A stretch of DNA of 5,851 nt. Origin: Ornithinimicrobium sp. Its GTDB lineage: Bacteria; Actinomycetota; Actinomycetes; Actinomycetales; Dermatophilaceae. Shown one piece after another: positions 1 to 5,851 of the stretch. Every line of letters begins with the position of its first letter. Position 1 is the first letter of the stretch. The stretch spans positions 1 through 5,851 of the forward strand of contig JASKZT010000130.1 in assembly GCA_030145965.1 (NCBI GenBank), given 5' to 3'. The notes under the pieces are model-generated. The model had not been told where the DNA came from. It saw only the letters and a list, made by a program, of their open reading frames with translations, and did not search any database. A program made the position numbers and the translations under genes.

Positions 1-1471
1 AGTAGAGGTCGAGACGGACCGACTCGTCCCAGGACAGGTCGCTGCGCCCGCTGATCTGCCACAGGCCGGTCATGCCGGGCTTGACGAGCAGCCGGCGGCG
101 GGCCGAGTCCTCGTAGGCGGCGACCTCGCGGGGCAGCGGGGGGCGCGGCCCGACCAGGCTCATGTCGCCCCGCAGCACGTTCAGCAGCTGGGGCAGCTCG
201 TCGAGGGAGAACTTGCGGATGACCGCACCGGTCCGGGTGACCCTCGGGTCCTGGCGCAGCTTGAAGAGCGGCCCGGCGCCGTCGTTCACGCTCATGAGCC
301 GCGGCAGCTGGGCCTCGGCGTCGGGCACCATGCTGCGGAACTTCCACATCCCGAAGGTGCGGCCGCCGTGCCCCACCCGCTCCTGCCGGAAGAGGACCGG
401 CCCGCCGTCCTCGAGCTTGACGCAGAGGGCCACGGCCAGCAGGACGGGGGCGAGGGCCGCAAGCATGAGCACCGCGCACACGCGGTCGAGCACGGCCTTG
501 GCGAAGAGGTGCGCGCCGGAGAAGTCCGGGCGCTCCACGTGGATGAGCGGCAGCCCCTGCACCGGCCGGGTCAGCACCCGCGGGCCGGCGACGTCCATGA
601 TCCCGGGCGCGACGACCAGGTCGACGTCGCTGCCCTCGAGGGCCCAGCCGAGCCGCCGCAGCCCCGTGTGCCCCAGGCTCGAGGAGGAGGACACCGCCAC
701 GACGTCGACCTGCAGCTCCTTGGCCTTGACCAGCACCGCGGACTCGGGGCCGAGCACCGGCACGCCCGCGACCCGGCCGCCGGAGGCGTCGTCGACGCAC
801 GCGCCGAGCACCTGGTAGCCGGCGTCGGGGGCCCGGCGCAGCGCGACCACGAGGCTGGCCACGTGGTCGCGGTCGCCGACGAGCAGCACCCGGTCGGAGA
901 ACTGTCCGACGCGACGCTGGTGCACGAGCCAGCGGCGGGCGCCCCAGCGCCCGAGCAGGAGCAGCAGCGCCCCGAGCGGGAAGGCGACGAGGACGTAGCC
1001 GCGGGCGAGGTCGACCTTGAACGCGAAGGTCGTGACCGCCAGCAGCGCGAAGAGCCAGGTCGAGGCCTGGAAGACGAGGCGGTACTCCTGGATGCCGTGC
1101 CCCACCAGCCGGCCGTCGTAGGCCTTCTGCAGGTGCAGCGAGGCCATCCAGGCCAGCACGAGCACGACCGAGACCTGGAGGTAGTCGACCGCGCCGACCT
1201 GGCTGTGCAGCACACTCTGGTCGACGCCGAAGCGGAGCAGCTGCGCGAGCGCCACGGCCAGGCCGACCGCGAGGAGGTCGAGCAGGCGGACGCTGCGCAG
1301 GTAGCCGTCCAGGTAGCGTCGTGCCCTGGGATGAACCCCTGGACGCGGCAGCCCCCAGGCTTCGGGCACGACGAAGAAGCTCGGCACGGATGCCCCCGGC
1401 CGGTCGTTGCCCGCACGAGCCCCCCGAGGCTCATGCGGAACTGCTACTGATGCTGTCAAGAAAGGTCCCAT
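1..1471 (-). CDS. Polyprenyl-phosphate sugar-1-phosphate transferase, C-terminus cut by window edge
   Basis: Integral membrane enzyme expected to move a sugar-1-phosphate from a nucleotide sugar to undecaprenyl phosphate, the first step of an exopolysaccharide or wall-glycan repeat unit. I translated this frame by hand: 490 codons without a stop. After about 50 soluble residues come four probable membrane segments (about 63-79, 98-112, 133-150, 158-174). A Rossmann-like domain follows (VLLVGDRDHVASLV, about 193 onward). The bacterial sugar transferase domain starts near residue 321, with a hydrophobic helix at 326-350. Family motifs are clear: KFRSM, LDELPQLLNVLRGDMSLVGP with the catalytic Asp-Glu pair at 424-425, and KPGMTGLWQISGRS at 464-477. 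Probably 20-30 C-terminal residues are missing. The ATG at 1471 is the first start after an in-frame TGA at 1496-1498 and has GAAGGG 10 bases upstream; a GTG at 1387 is a weaker alternative. The sugar transferred cannot be read from the sequence. Confidence 0.93.
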   Translation of the reverse strand, partial: MGPFLTASVAVPHEPRGARAGNDRPGASVPSFFVVPEAWGLPRPGVHPRARRYLDGYLRSVRLLDLLAVGLAVALAQLLRFGVDQSVLHSQVGAVDYLQVSVVLVLAWMASLHLQKAYDGRLVGHGIQEYRLVFQASTWLFALLAVTTFAFKVDLARGYVLVAFPLGALLLLLGRWGARRWLVHQRRVGQFSDRVLLVGDRDHVASLVVALRRAPDAGYQVLGACVDDASGGRVAGVPVLGPESAVLVKAKELQVDVVAVSSSSSLGHTGLRRLGWALEGSDVDLVVAPGIMDVAGPRVLTRPVQGLPLIHVERPDFSGAHLFAKAVLDRVCAVLMLAALAPVLLAVALCVKLEDGGPVLFRQERVGHGGRTFGMWKFRSMVPDAEAQLPRLMSVNDGAGPLFKLRQDPRVTRTGAVIRKFSLDELPQLLNVLRGDMSLVGPRPPLPREVAAYEDSARRRLLVKPGMTGLWQISGRSDLSWDESVRLDLY

Positions 1472-1481
1472 CTGCGAAAGA

Positions 1482-1516
1482 CCCTTCGATAACGCTCACG
1501 TAAAGCTACCGAAGGG
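1482..1516 (-). promoter_or_regulatory. Hairpin covering the ribosome-binding site of the sugar transferase
   Basis: In the minus-strand transcript, CCCUUCG (1516-1510) can pair perfectly with CGAAGGG (1488-1482) across a 21-base loop. The second arm contains the likely Shine-Dalgarno GAAGGG, 10 bases before the ATG at 1471. When folded, this hairpin would hide the ribosome-binding site. The pairing is directly visible; that it regulates translation is inference. It cannot form at the same time as the GTAAAG/CTTTAC hairpin next to it. Confidence 0.4.
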
Positions 1517-1534
1517 CCTTTACCATTTCTTTAC
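1500..1534. repeat. Three GTAAAG motifs: one inverted pair plus one direct copy
   Basis: GTAAAG reads on the plus strand at 1500-1505 and on the minus strand at 1518-1523 and 1529-1534. The two minus-strand copies lie 11 bp apart, about one helical turn, and share the longer form GGTAAAG. As RNA (minus strand), GUAAAG 1523-1518 can pair with CUUUAC 1505-1500, with a cUUCGg tetraloop-like sequence (1514-1509) inside the loop. This could be a protein-binding array or the alternative hairpin of an RNA switch; I cannot tell which. The motif matches no regulator site I recognise. Confidence 0.4.
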
Positions 1535-1540
1535 CCTTGA

Positions 1541-1595
1541 CGGCACAGTAGAGCACCCAGCATGGCCCGTCCACCCAGTCGGGCGAGTTGTGCCG
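1541..1595. repeat. Widely spaced inverted repeat CGGCACA / TGTGCCG
   Basis: CGGCACA at 1541-1547 is perfectly complementary to TGTGCCG at 1589-1595, with 41 bases between. Inside lies a second short pair, GCCCG (1565-1569) and CGGGC (1580-1584). The left arm overlaps the candidate -10 element, so an operator or a structured DNA/RNA element is possible. Seven-base arms at this distance can also arise by chance in GC-rich DNA. Confidence 0.25.
1545..1573 (-). promoter_or_regulatory. Candidate promoter for the sugar transferase gene
   Basis: On the minus strand, TGGACG (1573-1568, 4 of 6 bases of TTGACA) is followed after 17 bases by TACTGT (1550-1545, fitting the relaxed actinobacterial TANNNT). 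Transcription would start near 1538, giving a leader of about 67 bases that contains both hairpins described above. The match is weak. The main support is position: a terminator-like hairpin lies upstream, so the gene needs its own promoter somewhere in this gap. Confidence 0.25.
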
Positions 1596-1597
1596 AA

Positions 1598-1638
1598 CGG
1601 GTCCCCTGAGACTCCTGAGGAATGCTCAGGCGGACCCG
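1598..1638 (-). terminator. Strong 13-bp hairpin at the end of the phosphatase gene
   Basis: CGGGTCC (1598-1604) pairs with GGACCCG (1632-1638). Directly inside, CCTGAG (1605-1610) pairs with CTCAGG (1625-1630). This gives a 13-bp stem with one bulged base (1631) and a 14-base loop that itself contains a second CCTGAGG. The arm read first on the minus strand includes the phosphatase stop codon (1626-1628). No U-tract follows, as is common for actinobacterial terminators. I read it as the terminator of the minus-strand transcript; it could instead be a stabilising or processing hairpin. Confidence 0.5.
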
Positions 1639-2207
1639 AGGAGTCCCCGCAGCACCCCCGGTGCAGACCCCCCGATCTGCGTGCTCATCCGATCATAGAC
1701 CGCGTCCTCCCGGCGGAAGGGGTCCACGATGTCCAGGTCGTCCATCGACGACGGTCGCCTCAGGCCACGGTGGTTGGTCGCCAGCACGGCCAGCGCGGCG
1801 GCGCGCTCGACCGGGTCCTGCGTCGTGGGCAGCTGGTCCTCCCCCAGGAAGGACAGGATGTGGGCCAGCTCGCGGAAGGTGAAGGTCCGCTTCATCGCCC
1901 GGGGGTGCAGGCGCGAGACCTGGGCCCGGTGCTCACGGGTGGCCGTGAGGACGAGGGCCGCCGAGCTCACCATCGGCTCCGTGAGCCGACGGGCGACGAA
2001 GCCCTCCGGGCTACCGCCCATCGCCCGCAGCGCGGCCGCCGCGCGCGCGTCCATCGGCTCGCCGGCGAGCCCGAGCGTGCCGGCCGAGCGGACGGGCAGG
2101 GCCCCCGGCCCGAAGCGCTCGTCCGCGGCCTTCTGCACGAGGCGCTCGAGCAGGGGCGATCGGCAGACGTTGCCCGTGCACACCATGAGGATCGCGCCGT
2201 CGGTCAT
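1626..2207 (-). CDS. Low-molecular-weight protein tyrosine phosphatase
   Basis: Cytoplasmic phosphatase of 193 residues that removes phosphate from tyrosine through a cysteine-phosphate intermediate. The P-loop CTGNVCRS is at residues 10-17, with nucleophile Cys10 and phosphate-binding Arg16. An SAGT segment follows at 41-44. The general acid is Asp162 in a DPF motif, where many homologues have DPY. It is longer than the usual 140-165 residues, with extra sequence between about 120 and 155 (QLPTTQDPVERAAALAVLATNHRG). Members of this branch (Wzb/Etp-like) often sit in exopolysaccharide clusters and dephosphorylate a tyrosine kinase or a sugar transferase. The next gene downstream on this strand is a priming sugar transferase, which supports that role. 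No partner kinase is visible. The ATG at 2207 puts the P-loop at the normal distance from the N-terminus. Arsenate reductase activity is a less likely alternative because of the polysaccharide context. Confidence 0.9.
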   Translation of the reverse strand: MTDGAILMVCTGNVCRSPLLERLVQKAADERFGPGALPVRSAGTLGLAGEPMDARAAAALRAMGGSPEGFVARRLTEPMVSSAALVLTATREHRAQVSRLHPRAMKRTFTFRELAHILSFLGEDQLPTTQDPVERAAALAVLATNHRGLRRPSSMDDLDIVDPFRREDAVYDRMSTQIGGSAPGVLRGLLGSA

Positions 2208-2220
2208 CCGGCCACCCTAG
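2208..2220 (-). promoter_or_regulatory. Possible leaderless -10 element or Shine-Dalgarno of the phosphatase
   Basis: On the minus strand TAGGGT (2220-2215) fits TANNNT and ends 7 bases before the ATG at 2207. That is the spacing seen when an actinobacterial transcript begins at its start codon. No -35 element is evident. The same bases include AGGG, which could serve as a Shine-Dalgarno if the gene is read through from tsaE. The two readings cannot be separated from sequence alone. Confidence 0.25.
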
Positions 2221-2234
2221 TCGCCGGCCCCGGC

Positions 2235-2252
2235 GGGCCCCGGGCGGCCCGG
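2235..2252. other. Very GC-rich hairpin in the tsaE-phosphatase gap
   Basis: The 73-bp gap 2208-2280 is almost pure G+C. It can form CCGGG/CCCGG (2240-2244 with 2248-2252) or GGGCC/GGCCC (2235-2239 with 2246-2250), and carries seven consecutive G at 2259-2265 on the plus strand. It could weaken readthrough from tsaE into the phosphatase gene. No U-tract is present, and base composition alone makes such hairpins likely. Confidence 0.2.
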
Positions 2253-2280
2253 AGGTGCGGGGGGGTCGGGCGCCCGGTCC

Positions 2281-2795
2281 CTACCGGGTCGCGGCGGGTC
2301 CTGCGGCACGGCCGGGCAGGGAGGCCAGGCCGCCCTCCAGCTCGCGCCACCGGGCGCCGGACCCGCGGAGCAGGACCTGCCGCTCCTGCTGGTCGCCGGC
2401 CTCGCTCCCGGAGCGCTCGAGGACGACCTCGAGCACCTCCTCGGCCAGCTGCTCGGCCATCCCGTGGCCCCACTCGACGACCGTCACCGACTCCTCGAGC
2501 GAGGCGTCGAGGTCGAGGTCGTCGAGCTCGGCGGCACCGCCGAGACGGTAGGCGTCGGCGTGGACGAGGGCCGGCCCGCCGCCGAGGGAGGGATGCACCC
2601 GGGCGATGACGAAGGTCGGGGAGGTGATCGGGCCGCGCACGCCGAGCCCGTCGGCCAGACCCTGGGTCAGGGTGGTCTTGCCGGCCCCCAGGTCACCGGT
2701 GAGCACGACGAGGTCGCCCGCGCGCAGCAGCCGCCCCAGCGCCCGCCCCAGCTCCTGGGTGTCCTCGGCGGTGGGCAGCCGGCGGCGCACCTCGC

Positions 2796-2799
<4 letters not shown>
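2281..2799 (-). CDS. tsaE: tRNA t6A biosynthesis ATPase TsaE
   Basis: Cytoplasmic ATPase subunit of the complex with TsaB and TsaD that makes N6-threonylcarbamoyladenosine at position 37 of ANN-decoding tRNAs. The protein has 172 residues, near family size. The Walker A loop GDLGAGKT is at residues 35-42. It is followed by the TsaE-typical SPTF at 60-63, HADAYRL at 80-86 (Asp82 in the Walker B-like position) and VVEWG at 107-111 (Glu109, Trp110). The last ~35 residues are a low-complexity tail without motifs. The start is GTG at 2799: its GTGA overlaps the alr stop codon, and the protein then begins right at the conserved N-terminus. The frame stays open upstream, but that part is Arg-rich antisense-like sequence inside alr. 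In many actinobacteria tsaB, rimI and tsaD follow tsaE; here they do not, so they must lie elsewhere. Confidence 0.95.
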
Positions 2800-3985
<1,186 letters not shown>

Positions 3986-3989
<4 letters not shown>

Positions 3990-5128
3990 GCGAGGTCGAC
4001 CCGGGCGAGCTGGCTCATGAGGCTGTCGTCGACGGCAGGCGCGGAGCCGTCGGCGAGGGCCGTGGCGATGCGCTCGCCGAGCTCCCCCGTCGAGGCGCCC
4101 ATGCCGGAGCCGGCCAGCGCCGGGAGCTCGGCGAGGACGGCCGTCGTCGCCGCCTCGACCGCGGCGGCCGCCTCCCCCTCGCCCAGCTGGCCGAGCATCA
4201 TGGCGAGCGAGAGGCAGGCGCCCGCGGGGTTGGCCCAGCCGCGCCCGGCGATGTCGGGCGCGGAGCCGTGGATCGGCTCGAACATGCTCGGCGCTCCCCC
4301 GTCGAGGTTGAGGTTGCCGCTGGCGGCGACCCCCAGCCCGCCCTGCAGCACCGCGCCGAGGTCGGTGACGATGTCGCCGAAGAGGTTGTCGGTCACCACG
4401 ACGTCGAAGCGCTCGGGACTCACCGGCAGGTGCATGCACATGGCGTCGACGTGGACGTAGTCGGTCTCGACGTCGGGGTAGCGCTGCCCGACGCTCTCCA
4501 TGACGGCGGTCCACAGCCGGCCCGCCTCGACGAGCACGTTGGTCTTGTGGCACAGCGTGAGGCGCCCGCGCCGCACCGAGGCCAGCCGGTAGGCGAACTC
4601 CACCGCGCGCTCGACGGCGTACCAGGTGTTGACCGACTCCTGCACCGCGGTCCAGGCCGGGGTGCCGGCGTGGACCGAGCTGCCCTGGGCGACGTAGGCG
4701 CCCTCGGTGTTCTCCCGGACGATGACGAGGTCGCAGCGCTCGGGGGTCAGGCCCGCGATCGGTGTCGGCACGCCGGGGTAGAGGCGGACGGGGCGCAGGT
4801 TCACCGCCTGGCGCATCTCCCGCCGGAGGGCGAGGATGACGCCCCGCTCGAGGATGCCGGGGGTGACCCTGGGGCTGCCGATCGCGCCGAAGAGGATCGC
4901 GTCGTGGCCGCGCAGCCGCTCGACCATGTCCGGCTCCAGCAGCTCGCCGGTCGCCAGGTAGTGGTCGGCCCCGAGCGGCACCTCGGTGCGGTCGGTCGCG
5001 AAGCCGAACCGCTGCTCCGCCGCGTCGAGGACGGTGAGCGCCGCAGCGGTGACCTCCGGCCCCACGCCGTCTCCCCGGAGGACGGCGAGGTCGTGGCGGC
5101 GGGCGGACGGGACCGGGGGCGTCGGCAT
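3986..5128 (-). CDS. leuB: 3-Isopropylmalate dehydrogenase (LeuB-like)
   Basis: Cytoplasmic NAD-dependent beta-decarboxylating dehydrogenase, third dedicated step of leucine synthesis: 3-isopropylmalate to 2-ketoisocaproate. It has 380 residues, slightly longer than the usual 340-365. Visible landmarks: GDGVGPEV at 19-26; substrate arginines 102, 112 and 138; Tyr145 in RENTEGAY; Lys195 in HKTNVL; metal aspartates 228, 252 and 256 (the last two in DNLFGDIVTD); and HGSAPDIAG at 287-295 with Asp292, typical of NAD users. Spacings match the Thermus enzyme closely. Several segments differ from common actinobacterial LeuB (RENTEGAYVAQG rather than REGTEGPYTGNGG; HVDAMCMHL rather than HVDAATI), so a related substrate cannot be excluded. 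Head-to-head placement with leuC supports leucine synthesis. The start is ATG at 5128 with GAGG 8 bases upstream. The TGA overlaps the GTG of alr. Confidence 0.87.
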
Positions 5129-5217
5129 GCGAGGAACCTCATTTACGTGGCGTCAAGGGGCGACCCTAGTATGGGCCCTCAACCTATCCCGCCGAACGAG
5201 GAGGAGGGGGCCCGCCC
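5129..5217. promoter_or_regulatory. Divergent leuB / leuC promoter region
   Basis: These 89 bp must drive leuB-alr-tsaE to the left and leuC to the right. For leuC, TTTACG (5142-5147) and TAGTAT (5167-5172) form a plausible promoter with a long 19-base spacer. On the minus strand TAGGGT (5168-5163) could be a -10 for leuB and overlaps the leuC -10; its -35 is not recognisable. Such overlap suggests that the two directions compete or share a regulator. IclR-type NdgR is known to act at leuCD in other actinobacteria, but I cannot identify a site for it. There is no room for a leucine leader peptide. Confidence 0.45.
5199..5210 (+). promoter_or_regulatory. Ribosome-binding site of leuC
   Basis: A purine run (AGGAGGAGGGGG) ends 7 bases before the ATG at 5218 and is strongly complementary to the 3' end of 16S rRNA. 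It fixes the leuC start and suggests efficient initiation. Confidence 0.7.
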
Positions 5218-5851
5218 ATGCCTGGACAGACCCTGGCCGAGAAGCTCTGGACGCAGCACGTCGTCCGTTCCGCCGACGGAGAGCCGGACCTCCTCTACAT
5301 CGACCTCCACCTCGTGCACGAGGTGACCAGCCCGCAGGCGTTCGACGGGCTGCGGGCGGCGGGCCGTCCGCTGCGCCGGCCCGACCTGACGCTGGCGACC
5401 GAGGACCACAACACGCCCACCACGCCGGGGCCGGTCCTCGACCCGGTGTCCCGCACCCAGCTGGAGGCGCTGCGGACCAACTGCGAGCAGTTCGGGGTCG
5501 TCCACCACGAGCGGGGGCGGCGCGGGCAGGGGATCGTCCACGTCATCGGCCCCGAGCTGTGGCTGACCCAGCCGGGGATGACGATCGTCTGCGGCGACAG
5601 CCACACCTCCACCCACGGGGCCTTCGGGGCGCTGGCCTTCGGGATCGGCACCTCCGAGGTGGAGCACGTCATGGCCACGCAGACGCTGCCGCTGCGGCCC
5701 TTCCGCACGATGGCGGTCACGGTCGACGGAGAGCTGCCGGCCGGGGTGAGCGCCAAGGACGTCATCCTGGCCGTCATCCACCGCATCGGCACCGGCGGCG
5801 GGCAGGGCTACGTCCTGGAGTACCGGGGCTCGGCCATCCGGTCGCTGTCCA
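5218..5851 (+). CDS. leuC: 3-Isopropylmalate dehydratase large subunit, C-terminus cut by window edge
   Basis: Large subunit of the [4Fe-4S] isomerase (with LeuD) that converts 2-isopropylmalate to 3-isopropylmalate. The window holds 211 codons of an expected ~465-480. Visible family sequence: [12 protein letters not shown] at the N-terminus, [20 protein letters not shown] (27-46), ATEDHNTPT (60-68), GIVHVIGPE (105-113), and the aconitase-family core [19 protein letters not shown] starting at residue 126. The three cysteines that bind the cluster lie beyond the window. The ATG at 5218 gives the normal N-terminus and sits behind a strong ribosome-binding site. leuD would be expected just downstream. 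It is transcribed away from leuB, so leucine genes are split into two divergent units here. Confidence 0.97.
   Translation, partial: MPGQTLAEKLWTQHVVRSADGEPDLLYIDLHLVHEVTSPQAFDGLRAAGRPLRRPDLTLATEDHNTPTTPGPVLDPVSRTQLEALRTNCEQFGVVHHERGRRGQGIVHVIGPELWLTQPGMTIVCGDSHTSTHGAFGALAFGIGTSEVEHVMATQTLPLRPFRTMAVTVDGELPAGVSAKDVILAVIHRIGTGGGQGYVLEYRGSAIRSLS

Noticed and set aside
571..1434. Minus-strand open frame of 287 codons starting MSLGG
   Set aside because: It is out of frame with the real sugar transferase and consists of Ser/Arg/Cys-rich shadow sequence; the true frame runs from 1471 without interruption.
368..1450. Plus-strand open frame of 360 codons opposite the sugar transferase
   Set aside because: Low-complexity composition (Glu, His, Gln, Arg) from reading the GC-rich complement; the minus-strand frame has clear conserved motifs over the whole stretch.
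2259..2270. Seven-G run as part of a G-quadruplex
   Set aside because: The neighbouring G tracts are separated by C-rich sequence and an overlong loop, and C-G hairpins would compete; the composition explains it.
5129..5217. Leucine leader peptide or T-box attenuator ahead of leuC
   Set aside because: The space downstream of the candidate promoter is about 40 bases, with no Leu-rich short frame and no terminator/antiterminator pair.
5179..5781. Minus-strand open frames opposite leuC
   Set aside because: Shadow frames with no recognisable domain opposite a strongly conserved LeuC coding sequence.

Overview
The window comes from a high-GC Gram-positive bacterium, most likely an actinobacterium. 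By eye, coding GC is well above 70% with strong G/C preference at third codon positions. Two genes start with GTG, two junctions are 4-base stop/start overlaps, and the LeuC and Alr sequences look actinobacterial. The genus cannot be read from the sequence. No mobile element, CRISPR array, tRNA or rRNA is visible.

Layout, left to right. (1) Positions 1-1471, minus: the N-terminal ~490 residues of a membrane polyprenyl-phosphate sugar-1-phosphate transferase, which starts exopolysaccharide or wall-glycan repeat units; its C-terminus lies beyond the left edge. (2) Positions 1472-1625: a comparatively AT-rich intergenic region. It holds a weak promoter candidate, repeated GTAAAG motifs, and two mutually exclusive hairpins, one of which covers the ribosome-binding site of the transferase. 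A strong 13-bp hairpin marks the end of the upstream gene. (3) Positions 1626-2207, minus: a low-molecular-weight protein tyrosine phosphatase of the type linked to polysaccharide loci. (4) Positions 2281-5128, minus: leuB-alr-tsaE, joined by two identical GTGA stop/start overlaps and therefore probably one translationally coupled operon. (5) Positions 5129-5217: an 89-bp divergent promoter region. (6) Positions 5218-5851, plus: the N-terminal third to half of leuC, running off the right edge.

Functionally, the right side is leucine biosynthesis: LeuC isomerises isopropylmalate and LeuB oxidises it. Two essential housekeeping genes are attached to leuB: alanine racemase (D-Ala for peptidoglycan) and TsaE (the ATPase of the tRNA t6A machinery). 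The left side is the edge of a polysaccharide locus, where the phosphatase and the priming transferase may act together.

I see no clearly new multi-gene system. The points most worth a second look are the possible RNA switch ahead of the sugar transferase, the divergence of this LeuB from the usual actinobacterial LeuB, and the unusual leuB-alr-tsaE coupling.
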